Assembly: GCF_014207955.1 (NCBI RefSeq)
Contig: NZ_JACHLK010000007.1
Span: 1-64,000, forward strand
Source: Acidovorax soli
Lineage (GTDB): Bacteria; Pseudomonadota; Gammaproteobacteria; Burkholderiales; Burkholderiaceae_C
Direction of reading: 5' to 3'
Length of the DNA stretch: 64,000 nucleotides
Below, piece by piece: positions 17,870-27,462 of the stretch. Position 1 is the first letter of the stretch. Every line of letters starts with the position of its first letter. The notes beneath the pieces were generated by a model. The model was not told the DNA's origin, made no database searches, and saw nothing but the letters and a program-made list of their open reading frames with translations. A program made the position numbers and the translations under genes.

Positions 17870-18802
17870 ATGAAACCTGTCTTGCTTGCCTTGTCGTTCC
17901 TTGCCGAGGAGCACTGCGCCCAGTTGTCCGAAACTTTCGAGCTGGTCTACGCGCCGGAAGCCGACCAGCACGCTGAGGCCATCGCTCAGCATGGCGCGCG
18001 GGTGCGCGTGGTGCTCACCATCGGCTCCATCGGCATCACGCCGGCGCAGATCGATGCACTGCCGGCCGTCACGCTGATCTGCGCCCTGGGCGCGGGCTAC
18101 GAGAACATCGCGGTGGCCCATGCCAAGGCGCGCGGCATCGTGGTGGCCAATGGCGCGGGCACCAATGACGACTGCGTGGCCGACCATGCCTTCGGCCTGC
18201 TGATCGCCGCGGTGCGTGGCATCCCCAAGCTCGACGTGGCCACGCGCCAGGGCGTGTGGCGCACGGCCCTGCCGCTGCCGCCCAACGTCTCGCACAAGCG
18301 CATCGGCATCGTCGGCCTGGGCACCATCGGCAAGAAGATCGCCCAGCGCGCGCTGGGCTTCGACCTGCAGGTGGGCTACCACAACCGCAGCGCGCGCAGC
18401 GATGTGGCGTACCGCTACTTCGGCGACGTGGCATCACTGGCCACTTGGGCCGACTTCATGGTGGTGGCCACGCCCGGTGGCCCCGGCACCAAGCACCTGG
18501 TCAATGCCCAGGTGCTCGACGCCCTGGGCCCGCGCGGTTATGTGGTGAACATCGCGCGTGGCAGCGTGATCGACACCGCCGCGCTGGCCAGTGCCCTGCG
18601 CGAGGGGCGCCTCGCGGGCGCGGGCCTGGATGTGTACGAGAGCGAGCCCGCGCCACCCGCGGAACTGCTGGGCCTGGACAGCGTGGTGCTCACACCCCAC
18701 GTGGGCGGCTGGTCGCCCGAGGCGGTGCAGGCCTCGGTGGACCGCTTTGTCGAGAACGCACGCAGGCACCTCGCGGGCGAAGTGCCGGTCTCGCCGGTGT
18801 AA
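17870..18802 (+). CDS. D-isomer-specific 2-hydroxyacid dehydrogenase
   Basis: A 310-aa NAD(P)-dependent dehydrogenase reducing a 2-ketoacid such as glyoxylate or hydroxypyruvate. The Rossmann motif is GLGTIGKK, the catalytic Arg is in VNIARGSVID, the Glu in DVYESEP and the His in LTPHVGG; the active site is complete. The start is uncertain: ATG at 17870 gives MKPVLLALSF, while ATG at 17849 adds seven residues, and neither has a good ribosome site. It follows the ABC exporter by 50 bases on the same strand. Confidence 0.88.
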   Translation: MKPVLLALSFLAEEHCAQLSETFELVYAPEADQHAEAIAQHGARVRVVLTIGSIGITPAQIDALPAVTLICALGAGYENIAVAHAKARGIVVANGAGTNDDCVADHAFGLLIAAVRGIPKLDVATRQGVWRTALPLPPNVSHKRIGIVGLGTIGKKIAQRALGFDLQVGYHNRSARSDVAYRYFGDVASLATWADFMVVATPGGPGTKHLVNAQVLDALGPRGYVVNIARGSVIDTAALASALREGRLAGAGLDVYESEPAPPAELLGLDSVVLTPHVGGWSPEAVQASVDRFVENARRHLAGEVPVSPV

Positions 18803-18813
18803 GCAGCGGAGGC

Positions 18814-20301
18814 TCAGCCCCCCCCGAGCACCTTGTACAAGGTGATGCGGTTGGTCTGCTCGGCCAGCTGCAGGCTGAGCAGGGTCTGCTGTGCCGCGTA
18901 CAGCGAGCGCTGCGCATCGAGCACCGTGAGGTAGTTGTCGGCACCGGCCTTGAAGCGGGCTTCCGAGAGCGCATAGACGCGCTCCGTCGCCGCGAGCAGC
19001 GAGGTCTGTGCGCTGATGCGGTCCGTCAGCGTGGCACGTTCGGCCAGCGCGTCGGCCGCCTCGCGGAACGCGGTCTGGATGACCTTCTCGTACTGCGTGA
19101 GCGCGATGCGCTGGTTGGCCTGGGCCACTTCCAGGTTGGCCTGGTTGCGGCCGCCGTCGAAAATGGGCAGGCGGATCTGCGGCACGAAGCTCCACAGCAG
19201 GTTGCCGCTGCCGAACAGGCCCGAGAGCTCGTTGCTGGCCGTGCCCACGCTGGCCGTGAGCGAGATGCTGGGGAAGAAGGCGGCGCGCGCCGCACCGATG
19301 TTGGCGTAGGTGGCCTGCAGGCTGCGCTCGGCCGCCATCACGTCGGGGCGCGAGAGCAGCACGCTCGAAGGGATCTGCGCGGGCACGGCCAGGAGCTGCA
19401 GGGCGCTCTCGCGCAGCATGGGCACGGGGGCGGCGGCCTGCGTGACGCGCTCGCTGCGCCGTTCGTCCGGTACCTGGGCCGCAGCCGGCACCGGGGGCAC
19501 GGGCTGCACCACGGGCAGCAGGGCCGCCGGCACGGGCGCGCCCACCAGCAGCTGCAGTGCATTGCGGTCGCGCGCCACCTGGCTGGTGAAGGCGGCGACA
19601 TCGGCGCGCGCGCTGTCCACCGTGGTCTGGTTCTGCGCCAGCACCAGGCCTGAGGTGCCGCCCAGGCGGTGCATGCGCTCGGTCAGGCCGTACGAGGCCT
19701 CGCGCGAGCGCAGGGTTTCCCGGGCCAGCTCCAGGCGTGCCTGGTCGGCGGCGAGGTTGAGCCAGGCGCTGGTGACCTCGGCGACCAGGCTCAGCTGCAC
19801 GCTGCGCTGGCTGTCGGTGGTGCGCAGCACCTCCTGCAGGGCGGCCTCGTTGAGGTTGCGCACCCGGCCGAAGAAGTCGAGCTCGTAGCTCGTGATGCCC
19901 AGTTGCACGCTGTACTGCTCGCTGGTCTGCGAGCGCCCGGCCGTGGTCAGATCGGCCGCGGTGCGGGTGCGGTTGGCCTGGGCCGTGCCGCCCACGCCGG
20001 GCAGGCGGTCGGCGCGGCTCACGCCGTACTGGGCCTGGGCGCGTTCGATGGCCAGGGCTGCGGAACGCAGATCGCGGTTGTTCTGCAGCGCCAGGGTGAT
20101 GAGCTCGCGCAGTTGTGCCGACTGCACCACGGCATCCCAGCCCAGCGGGGCATAGGCGGTGCTGTCGCCGGCCACCGTGGCGGCGTTGTCCAGGGCCGTG
20201 GGCACAGGCGCTGCAGGCCGGTCGTAGCCCGGGGCCAGGTTGGTGCAGCCCACCAGGATCAGCAGGGCGCACAGAGGAGTCAACAGGGTTCTGGAGCTCA
20301 T
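18814..20301 (-). CDS. RND efflux outer-membrane lipoprotein (NodT/OprM family)
   Basis: A 495-aa outer-membrane channel of the TolC superfamily. The signal peptide ends in a lipobox LVGC with Cys19 as the lipid site. Two repeated helical-barrel halves follow, with coiled-coil stretches such as LELARETLRSREASYGLTERMHRLG and its later equivalent. It would form the trimeric exit duct for the RND pump encoded just upstream. Its ATG overlaps the pump gene stop by four bases. The frame is open to 20367 but the lipobox fixes the start near 20301. Confidence 0.93.
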   Translation of the reverse strand: MSSRTLLTPLCALLILVGCTNLAPGYDRPAAPVPTALDNAATVAGDSTAYAPLGWDAVVQSAQLRELITLALQNNRDLRSAALAIERAQAQYGVSRADRLPGVGGTAQANRTRTAADLTTAGRSQTSEQYSVQLGITSYELDFFGRVRNLNEAALQEVLRTTDSQRSVQLSLVAEVTSAWLNLAADQARLELARETLRSREASYGLTERMHRLGGTSGLVLAQNQTTVDSARADVAAFTSQVARDRNALQLLVGAPVPAALLPVVQPVPPVPAAAQVPDERRSERVTQAAAPVPMLRESALQLLAVPAQIPSSVLLSRPDVMAAERSLQATYANIGAARAAFFPSISLTASVGTASNELSGLFGSGNLLWSFVPQIRLPIFDGGRNQANLEVAQANQRIALTQYEKVIQTAFREAADALAERATLTDRISAQTSLLAATERVYALSEARFKAGADNYLTVLDAQRSLYAAQQTLLSLQLAEQTNRITLYKVLGGG

Positions 20302-23300
20302 GCCTGGGCCTCCGACACGTCGCCCGCAGTGTGGGTGGGCGCCGTCTTCTTGCGCGAGGTGAACCACGAGCGCACCAGCAGGAAGAACACGGGCACGAAG
20401 AACAGGCCCAGGAGGGTGGAGGCCACCATGCCGCCCAGCACGCCCGTGCCGATGGCCTGGCGCCCGCCCGCGCCCGCGCCCGTGCCGATGGCCAGGGGCA
20501 GCACGCCGAAGCCGAAGGCCAGCGAGGTCATGAGGATGGGGCGCAGGCGCATGCGCACGGCTTCCACCGTGGCGTCGTACAGGCTCTTGCCCTGCTCCTG
20601 CAACTGCACCGCGAACTCCACGATCAGGATGGCGTTCTTGGACGCCAGACCCACGGTGGTGAGCAGCCCCACCTGGAAGTACACGTCATTGGTCATGCCC
20701 CGCGTATAGGTCGCCAGCAGGGCGCCGATCACGCCCAGCGGCACGGCCAGCATCACCGAGAAGGGCACGCTCCAGCTCTCGTACAGGGCGGCCAGGCACA
20801 GGAACACGAAGAGGATGGAGACCGCATAGAGCAGCGGTGCCTGCGAACCCGAGCGACGCTCCTGCAGCGAGGCGCCGGTCCACTCCAGGCCGATGCCCAC
20901 GGGCATCTTGGCCATGATGGTTTCGATGGCCGCCATGGCATCGCCCGAGCTCGCGCCGGGCGCGGTGTCGGCCTGCAGCTCCAGCGCCGGACTGCCGTTG
21001 TAGCGCATGAGCTGCGGCGGGCCGCTGGTCCAGGAGGTGGTGGCGAAGGTGGAGAAGGGCACCATCTCGCCGTTGCGGTTGCGCACGCTCCACTGGCCGA
21101 TGTCCTGGGGCAGCATGCGGTAGGGCGCGTCGCCCTGCACGTACACGCGCTTGACGCGGCCCTGGTGCACGAAGTCGTTCACGTAGGTGCCACCCATGGC
21201 GCTGGAGAGCACGTTGTTGATGTCCGCCGTGGTCAGCCCCTGGGCCGCGGCCTTGCGGTCATCGATGGTGACCTTGAGCTCCGAGGTGTCGTCGAAGTTG
21301 GTGGTACGCACATTGGTCAGCACCGGGTATTCGCGCGACAGCTCGATCAGCTGGTCCTTGGCGGCATTGAGCGCGTTCTGGCCCAGGCCGTTCAGGTCCT
21401 TGATCATGAAGTTGATGCCCGAGCTCGACCCCAGGCCGCGCACGGCCGGCGGCAGCAACACGAAGATGCGCGCATCGCGGATCTTGGCCAGGTCGCGCGT
21501 GGCCTGCCGGGCAATGGCCTCGGCCGACTGGCTGAACAGCGGGCGTTCGGCCCAGGGCTTGAGCCGGATGAACATGTTGCCCGAGTTCTGGTTGCCGTTG
21601 TTGCCCGCGATGGAGTTCACGCGCAGCACCTCGGGCTTGGCCAGGAAGTAGTCCTTCATCTGGTCCAGCACCACGCCCAGGCGCTCGTCGGTGGCGCCCG
21701 AGGGCAGGGTGATGGAGGCGGTCACGAAACCCTGGTCTTCATTGGGCAGGAAGGAGGTGGGCAGCTTCTTGAACAGCACGGCGACGCCGACCAGGATCAC
21801 CAGGTAGATCACCACCACACGCAGGCTGCGCTTGAGCAGGCCGCCCACGGCGCCCTGGTAGCGGTTGGCCGTGCGGTCGAAGCTGCGGTTGAACCAGGCG
21901 AAGAAGCGGTCGCTCAGGCCGAGCAGGCCGCGGCGCGGCGCATCGCCATGCGCCGAGTGCTGGCCTTTCTCGATGGGCTTGAGCAGCGTGGCGCACAGCG
22001 CGGGCGTGAGCGTGAGGGCCACGAACACCGACAGGGCCATGGCCGAGACGATGGTGATCGAGAACTGGCGGTAGATCACGCCGGTGGAGCCGGTGAAGAA
22101 GGCCATGGGGATGAACACGGCCGACAGCGTGAGGCCGATGCCCACGAGTGCGGGCGTGATCTCCTTCATCGACTTGCGCGTGGCCTCCTTGGGCGGCAGG
22201 CCCTCCTCGCTCATCACGCGCTCCACGTTTTCCACCACCACGATGGCGTCGTCCACCAGCAGGCCGATGGCCAGCACCATGGCGAACATGGTCAGCATGT
22301 TGATCGAGTAGCCCAGCGCCGAGAGCACGCCGAAGGTGCCCAGCAGCACCACGGGCACGGCGATCGCGGGGATCATCGTGGCGCGGAAGTTCTGCAAAAA
22401 GATGAACATCACGATCACCACCAGGACCATGGCCTCGGCCAGGGTCTTGACCACTTCCTCGATGGAGGCGCGCACGAAGGGCGTGGAATCGGAGCTGACG
22501 ACGCCGTTGATGCCGTCGGGGAAGAAGGGCTCGAGCTCCTTCATCTTGCGCGCCACGGCGTCGGCCACCTCCATGGCATTGGCGCCATCGGCCAGCACGA
22601 TGCCGATGCCGGCACCGGGCTGTCCGTTCAGGCGCGACTTGACCGTGAGGTTGTCGGCCTCCAGGCCGACCCGGGCCACGTCGCCCATGGTGACCAGTGA
22701 ACCGTCGGTGCCGGACTTGAGCACAATGCCCTCGAACTCGGGCACCGTCTGCAGCTTGGTGCGCGCGGTGATGGTGGCGTTGAGCATCTGCCCTGCGGGC
22801 GCGGGCTGCTGGCCGAGCTGGCCCGCAGAGACCTGCACGTTCTGGGCGTTGAGCGCGGCGATCAGATCCGACGGCATGAGCGCGAACTTCTCCATCTTCG
22901 CCGGGTCCATCCAGATGCGCATGGCGTAGGAGGTTCCGAACACCGTCACGTCACCCACACCGTCGAGGCGGGCGATCACGTCCACCACGTTGCTGGTGAT
23001 GTAGTCGCCGATGGCAACCTGGGTCACCGTGGGGTCGGGCGAGGTGAACACATAGGTCACCAGGAAATCCTGGCCGCCCTTGTTCACGAACACACCGCGG
23101 CTCTTGACGGCCTCGGGCAGGCGGTTCATGGCCGCCTGCAGCTTGTTCTGCACCTGCACCTGCGCCACGTCGATGTTGGCGCCGGGCGCAAAGGTCAGCG
23201 TGGTGCGCGAGCGGCCTGCGGAGTCGCTGGTCGAGCCCATGTAGAGCAGGTTGTCGATGCCCTTGAGCTGCTGCTCGATCACCTGGGTGACCGAGTTGTC

Positions 23301-23471
23301 CACCGTGCCGGACGACGCGCCCGTGTAGGTGGTGTTGATGGTCACGCGCGGCGGTGCGATCTCGGGGTACTGCTCCAGCGGTAGCGTGAAGATGGACATC
23401 GCCCCCGCCAGCATGATGACGATGGACAGCACCCAGGCGAAGACCGGGCGGTTGATGAAGAACTGGGCCAT
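20298..23471 (-). CDS. RND multidrug efflux transporter (AcrB/MexB, HAE1 family)
   Basis: A 1057-aa proton-driven drug efflux pump with 12 membrane helices and two large periplasmic loops. TM4 has the proton-relay Asp pair in GLLVDDAIVVVENVERV, and the N-terminus MAQFFINRPVFAWVLSIVIML is the standard AcrB start. The length is typical. It is the second gene of an adaptor-pump-channel operon and is coupled to the channel gene by ATGA overlap. The sequence resembles AcrB/MexB/TtgB rather than heavy-metal (CusA) pumps. Confidence 0.96.
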   Translation of the reverse strand: MAQFFINRPVFAWVLSIVIMLAGAMSIFTLPLEQYPEIAPPRVTINTTYTGASSGTVDNSVTQVIEQQLKGIDNLLYMGSTSDSAGRSRTTLTFAPGANIDVAQVQVQNKLQAAMNRLPEAVKSRGVFVNKGGQDFLVTYVFTSPDPTVTQVAIGDYITSNVVDVIARLDGVGDVTVFGTSYAMRIWMDPAKMEKFALMPSDLIAALNAQNVQVSAGQLGQQPAPAGQMLNATITARTKLQTVPEFEGIVLKSGTDGSLVTMGDVARVGLEADNLTVKSRLNGQPGAGIGIVLADGANAMEVADAVARKMKELEPFFPDGINGVVSSDSTPFVRASIEEVVKTLAEAMVLVVIVMFIFLQNFRATMIPAIAVPVVLLGTFGVLSALGYSINMLTMFAMVLAIGLLVDDAIVVVENVERVMSEEGLPPKEATRKSMKEITPALVGIGLTLSAVFIPMAFFTGSTGVIYRQFSITIVSAMALSVFVALTLTPALCATLLKPIEKGQHSAHGDAPRRGLLGLSDRFFAWFNRSFDRTANRYQGAVGGLLKRSLRVVVIYLVILVGVAVLFKKLPTSFLPNEDQGFVTASITLPSGATDERLGVVLDQMKDYFLAKPEVLRVNSIAGNNGNQNSGNMFIRLKPWAERPLFSQSAEAIARQATRDLAKIRDARIFVLLPPAVRGLGSSSGINFMIKDLNGLGQNALNAAKDQLIELSREYPVLTNVRTTNFDDTSELKVTIDDRKAAAQGLTTADINNVLSSAMGGTYVNDFVHQGRVKRVYVQGDAPYRMLPQDIGQWSVRNRNGEMVPFSTFATTSWTSGPPQLMRYNGSPALELQADTAPGASSGDAMAAIETIMAKMPVGIGLEWTGASLQERRSGSQAPLLYAVSILFVFLCLAALYESWSVPFSVMLAVPLGVIGALLATYTRGMTNDVYFQVGLLTTVGLASKNAILIVEFAVQLQEQGKSLYDATVEAVRMRLRPILMTSLAFGFGVLPLAIGTGAGAGGRQAIGTGVLGGMVASTLLGLFFVPVFFLLVRSWFTSRKKTAPTHTAGDVSEAQA

Positions 23472-23524
23472 GGATCAGCGGTGTTGGGGTCGCAGGTCGG
23501 ATGGGAGCGGGGCGCTGGCCAGCC

Positions 23525-24823
23525 TCAGGAGCTGGCTGCGGCGGACGAGGCGGGCGCAGCGCCCGCCGGTGCCGCCTTGTCGCGCGGCTGGACCACCAGG
23601 GGCTTGACCGTCTGGCCCACGCGGGCCTTCTGGAAGCCGTCCACCATGACCTTCTCGCCGGCCTTCACACCCGAGATCACGAGCCAGCGGTTGCCCACCG
23701 CCTGGCCGAGTTCCACCGGGCGCTTGGTGAGCTTGTTGTCCTCGCCGACCACCTGCACGCTGGGCTCGCCTGCCGGGTTGCGCACCACGGCCTCCTGGGG
23801 CAGCAGCAGCGCCTGGGGCGCCACGCTGGTGGCCAGCTGGGCACGCACATACATGCCGGGCATGAGGACATGCTCGGGGTTGGGGAAGGTCGCGCGCAGC
23901 GTGATGGCGCCCGAGGTCGGGTTCACGGCCGTGCCGGTGAACTGCAGGCTGCCTTCCACCGGGTAGGTCGAGCCGTCTTCGAGCACGAGGCGCACCTTGG
24001 CCTGCTGGGTGCCCACACGTGTGAACTTGCCTTCCTGCCACTGCCGGCGCAATTGCAGCAGCTCGGCGCTGGACTGGGTGATGTCCACCTGGATCGGGTC
24101 GAGCTGCTGGATGGTGGCCAGCGCGTTGGCCTGGTTGGCCGTGACCAGGGCACCGGCCGTGACGGCCGACAGCCCGATGCGCCCCGAGATGGGCGCCAGG
24201 ATCCGGGTGTAGCGCACGTTGATGCGCGCGGTGTCCAGGGCCGCCTGCGCCACGCCCACGTCGGCTTGGGTCTGCTGCACGGCCGCCTGGCTTTCGTCGA
24301 AGACCTGGCGGCTGATGGCGTCGATCTCGACCAGTTCCGCATTGCGCTTGGCATTGACCTGGGCCGTGCGCGCCGTGGCCTGGGCCTTGGCCAGGGCCGC
24401 CTGGGCGCTGGCCTGGGCGGCTTCGTAGGTGGCGGGGTCCACCTGGTACAGGGGCTGGCCGGCCTGGACCAGTGCGCCTTCGGTGAACAGGCGCTTCTGG
24501 ACGATGCCGTTGACCTGCGGGCGGATGTCGGCGTTCTGGAAGGCCGCGGTGCGGCCCGGCAGCTCCGTGCTCAGGGTCTGGCTCTCGGTGGCCAGCACCA
24601 CCACGCCCACCGTCGGTTCCCCCGCGGGCTTGTTGCCGGCACCGGCCTGGGCCGGCTGGTCCTTGCCGGAGCAGGCCACCAGGCTGCCAAGGCACAGGGC
24701 CGCCATGCAGGTGCGCACCCAGGCCGGATGCAGCCGGGCGGTAAGGGCGGGGCGGGCAGGGGACGAGGCCAGCGTCAGCGAGCCCGTGGCAGCCGGGCGG
24801 CCGGCATTCAGAAGGAACGGCAT
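23525..24823 (-). CDS. RND efflux periplasmic adaptor lipoprotein (AcrA/MexA family)
   Basis: A membrane-fusion protein that bridges pump and outer-membrane channel. It shows the lipoyl halves (ELPGRTAAFQNADIRPQVNG; ALVQAGQPLYQVD), a helical hairpin rich in Ala/Gln (about 115-180) and the beta-barrel domain. The lipobox LVAC places the lipidated Cys at residue 51 of the longest form, so the signal peptide would be unusually long and the start at 24823 is doubtful; the ATG at 24706 seems too short. The gene opens the operon, 53 bases before the pump. No local regulator gene accompanies the operon. Confidence 0.92.
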   Translation of the reverse strand: MPFLLNAGRPAATGSLTLASSPARPALTARLHPAWVRTCMAALCLGSLVACSGKDQPAQAGAGNKPAGEPTVGVVVLATESQTLSTELPGRTAAFQNADIRPQVNGIVQKRLFTEGALVQAGQPLYQVDPATYEAAQASAQAALAKAQATARTAQVNAKRNAELVEIDAISRQVFDESQAAVQQTQADVGVAQAALDTARINVRYTRILAPISGRIGLSAVTAGALVTANQANALATIQQLDPIQVDITQSSAELLQLRRQWQEGKFTRVGTQQAKVRLVLEDGSTYPVEGSLQFTGTAVNPTSGAITLRATFPNPEHVLMPGMYVRAQLATSVAPQALLLPQEAVVRNPAGEPSVQVVGEDNKLTKRPVELGQAVGNRWLVISGVKAGEKVMVDGFQKARVGQTVKPLVVQPRDKAAPAGAAPASSAAASS

Positions 24824-24883
24824 GGGGGACGGTGAGTCAGAGTTGCAGGCATTGTGGGGGCCATATGTGTACGCACGATAAAG

Positions 24884-24896
24884 TTGGCAAAGCCAA
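24884..24896. promoter_or_regulatory. Short palindrome upstream of the efflux operon
   Basis: TTGGC-AAA-GCCAA is a perfect 5-3-5 inverted repeat 60 bases before the adaptor start. It may be an operator for a distant regulator. At 13 bases it could occur by chance. Confidence 0.3.
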
Positions 24897-24984
24897 AGTC
24901 CGTTGCCGGGCTTTTTTCTGACGGATGCGCGTGCGGCCCTCCTGCGGCGGCACTTGCAAGCATCGGGCCAGCCAGGCGCCCACG

Positions 24985-25018
24985 AAAAAGGCGCCCCCCC
25001 GGTCAGGGGAGGCGCCTT
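24985..25018 (-). terminator. Rho-independent terminator of the TRAP operon
   Basis: AAGGCGCC (24988-24995) pairs with GGCGCCTT (25011-25018), and the C-run and G-run inside extend the stem. On the minus strand it is followed by TTTTTCG. It lies about 50 bases after the dctP stop. Confidence 0.8.
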
Positions 25019-25067
25019 GGCGATGGTGTCGGCAGCGCTTATCGGCTGCCGGTATGTGCTTATGCGT

Positions 25068-26105
25068 TCATTGCTTGCGCGCGGCGATCGCCTTTTCGGC
25101 CTGGTTCACGAGGTCGGCACCGATCTGGCCCTTCCACTTGTCGAACACGGGGCGCGTGGCCTTCACGAAGGCCTCGCGCTCGGCGGGGGTCAGTTGGGTC
25201 ACGGTCACGCCATTGGCGGCGATGTCCTTGAGCAGGGGCTTGTCCGCCTCGACCATGCCCTTGCGTGCGATGGCGATCTCTTCCTTGCCGGCGTCGATGG
25301 CCGCCTGCTTGACGATCTCGCGGTCGGCTGGGGTCCAGGAGTTCCAGATGTCCTTGTTCACCACGAAGATCAGCGGGTCGTTGATGTAGCCCCACATGGT
25401 CACGTGCTTTTGCGCCACGGTGTGCAGCTTGGCCGCCATGTAGACGGCGATGGGGTTTTCCTGGCCGTCCACGGCGCCGCTGGCCATGGCGGGCTGGGCG
25501 TCGGCCCAGCTCATCTGCGTGGGGTTGGCGCCCAGCGCGGTGAATGTATCGAGGAACAGCGGCGAGCCCACCACGCGGATCTTCAGGCCCTTGAGGTCTT
25601 CGGGGCTCTTGATCGCCTTCTTGGAGTTGGAGATCTCGCGGTAGCCGTTTTCGCCCCAGGCCAGCGGCACCACGCCGGCCTTGTCCAGCGTGGCGAAGAT
25701 GCTCTTGCCGACTTCGCCCTGGGTCAGGGCGTCCACGGCGGCGTAGTCGGGCATCAGAAAGGGCAGCGAGAACAGGTTGAGCTGCTTGACCTGGGGCGAC
25801 CAGTTGATGGTCGAGCCCACGGCCATGTCGATCACGCCCTGGCGCAGCGCCGAGAACTCGCGCGTCTGGTCGCCCTGGATCAGCGAGACGCCGGGGTAGA
25901 GCTTGATGTTGATGCGGCCCTGCGTGCGCTCGCGCACCTTGTTGGCCCACAGCTCGCCGCCCTTGCCCCAGGGGAAGGCCGTGCCCAGCACCAGCGACAT
26001 GCGGTATTCGCTCTTGTAGGCGGTCTGGGCGATGGCGGCGGGGGCGGTGAAGGCCAGGGCCGCGGCGGCGGCCACGGCGGAGGTCAGGAAGGTGCGCAGT
26101 TTCAT
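25068..26105 (-). CDS. dctP: TRAP transporter substrate-binding protein DctP family
   Basis: A 345-aa periplasmic binding protein for a carboxylate. The signal peptide (about 1-26) ends PAAIAQTA. The family block GLKIRVVGSPLFLDTFTALGANPTQMSW contains the Arg that binds the ligand carboxylate, and DGQENPIAVYMAAKLHTVAQKHVT is typical of the DctP group. It is the last gene of a Q-M-P operon, 58 bases after the large permease, and is followed by a strong terminator. The ligand may be a C4-dicarboxylate or another organic acid. Confidence 0.92.
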   Translation of the reverse strand: MKLRTFLTSAVAAAAALAFTAPAAIAQTAYKSEYRMSLVLGTAFPWGKGGELWANKVRERTQGRINIKLYPGVSLIQGDQTREFSALRQGVIDMAVGSTINWSPQVKQLNLFSLPFLMPDYAAVDALTQGEVGKSIFATLDKAGVVPLAWGENGYREISNSKKAIKSPEDLKGLKIRVVGSPLFLDTFTALGANPTQMSWADAQPAMASGAVDGQENPIAVYMAAKLHTVAQKHVTMWGYINDPLIFVVNKDIWNSWTPADREIVKQAAIDAGKEEIAIARKGMVEADKPLLKDIAANGVTVTQLTPAEREAFVKATRPVFDKWKGQIGADLVNQAEKAIAARKQ

Positions 26106-26163
26106 GGTTTCAGTCTCCTTGGGATCGTTGTCGGTACTACGGTAGGGGCGGATTCGGTCGGGC

Positions 26164-27462
26164 TCAGTAGCCGAGCCGCGCTGGCAGCCACAGCGCCAGC
26201 GGCGGGAAGGCGATCACCAGCACCATCACGAGGAACATGGCGAACAGCATCCAGCCGACCCAGCGCACGGTCGACTCCATGCGCACGCCGGCGATGCGGC
26301 ACGAGACCATGAGGTTCACGGCCAGCGGCGGGGTGAACTGGCCCAATGCCACCTTGAGCGTGAGGATCACGCCGAACCAGACGGGGTCCCACTGGTAGTG
26401 CTGCATGATGGGCAGGAGCAGGGGCACGAAGATCAGGAAGATGGAGATCCCGTCGAGGAACATGCCCACGGTGATGAGCATCACGATCAGCAGCGCCAGC
26501 ACGCCGTACTCGCCCAGGCCCGAATTCACGATGGACTTGGCCACCGGGTCGATCACGCCCAGGGTGGACAGCGAATACGCAAAGATGCCCGCGAGCGAGA
26601 CCACGATGAGGATCACCGCCGACAGCTCGCCCGATTCGCGCAGGATGGGGAACAGGTCGCGCACCTTGATCGTGCGGTGGATCACCATGCCCACGAACAG
26701 GCCGTAGAACACGGCCACCACGGCGGCCTCGGTCGGCGTGAACCAGCCAGCGCGCATGCCGCCCAGGATCAGCACCGGCGCGGCCAGGCCCCACAGGGCT
26801 TCGCGCAGGCTCTTCCAGAAGGGCGGGCGGGGCATCTCGGCTTCCAGCGCGCCCATCTTGTGCCTGCGCGCCATCCACACGGCGGGCACGATCAGCGCGA
26901 TGCCGGCCAGGATGCCGGGCACCATGCCCGCGGCGAACAGGGCCGGCACCGAAGCGCCCGGCACCAGCACCGAGTAGATGATGAAGGCGACCGACGGCGG
27001 GATCAGGATGTCGGTGGCCGCAGCCGCCCCGACCACGCTGGCCGAGAACGAGGGTGGGTAGCCTGCGCGCGACATGGCCGCGATCATCACGCCGCCCACG
27101 GCGGCCGCGTTGGCCGGGCCCGAGCCCGAAATGCCGCCCAGGAACATGGCCACGGCAATCGCCACCAGCGGCAGCATGCCCGGGCCGCGCCCGACCATGG
27201 CCACGGCAAAATTCACCAGGCGCAGGGCCACGCCCGAGCGATCGAAGATGGAGCCCACCAGCACGAACATCGGGATCGCCAGCAGCGGGTACTTGCCCAG
27301 GCCGGCGTAGAAGTTCTGTGGCACGGCGAGCAGGCCGAACCACTGGCTGTCGGCATTGGCCAGGGCGATGGCGGCTGCACCAGCCAGGCCCAGCGCCGCG
27401 CCAATGGGCACGCCCACGAACATCAGGCCCAAAAAGGCGACGAACAGCAGCGTAGCGATCAT
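26164..27462 (-). CDS. dctM: TRAP transporter large permease DctM
   Basis: A 432-aa inner-membrane transport subunit, sodium-coupled in characterised relatives, with about 11-12 hydrophobic segments. Motifs include VALRLVNFAVAMVGRGPGMLPLVAIAVAMFLGGISGSGPANAAAVGGVMI and the GQFTPPLAVNLMV segment near the C-terminus, both characteristic of DctM. I chose the ATG at 27462, which overlaps the dctQ stop by four bases, over the longer open frame to 27585. Confidence 0.93.
   Translation of the reverse strand: MIATLLFVAFLGLMFVGVPIGAALGLAGAAAIALANADSQWFGLLAVPQNFYAGLGKYPLLAIPMFVLVGSIFDRSGVALRLVNFAVAMVGRGPGMLPLVAIAVAMFLGGISGSGPANAAAVGGVMIAAMSRAGYPPSFSASVVGAAAATDILIPPSVAFIIYSVLVPGASVPALFAAGMVPGILAGIALIVPAVWMARRHKMGALEAEMPRPPFWKSLREALWGLAAPVLILGGMRAGWFTPTEAAVVAVFYGLFVGMVIHRTIKVRDLFPILRESGELSAVILIVVSLAGIFAYSLSTLGVIDPVAKSIVNSGLGEYGVLALLIVMLITVGMFLDGISIFLIFVPLLLPIMQHYQWDPVWFGVILTLKVALGQFTPPLAVNLMVSCRIAGVRMESTVRWVGWMLFAMFLVMVLVIAFPPLALWLPARLGY

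Noticed and set aside
20115-22700. An 861-codon open frame opposite the RND pump gene
   Set aside because: Antisense shadow with biased His/Gly/Gln content and no family pattern.
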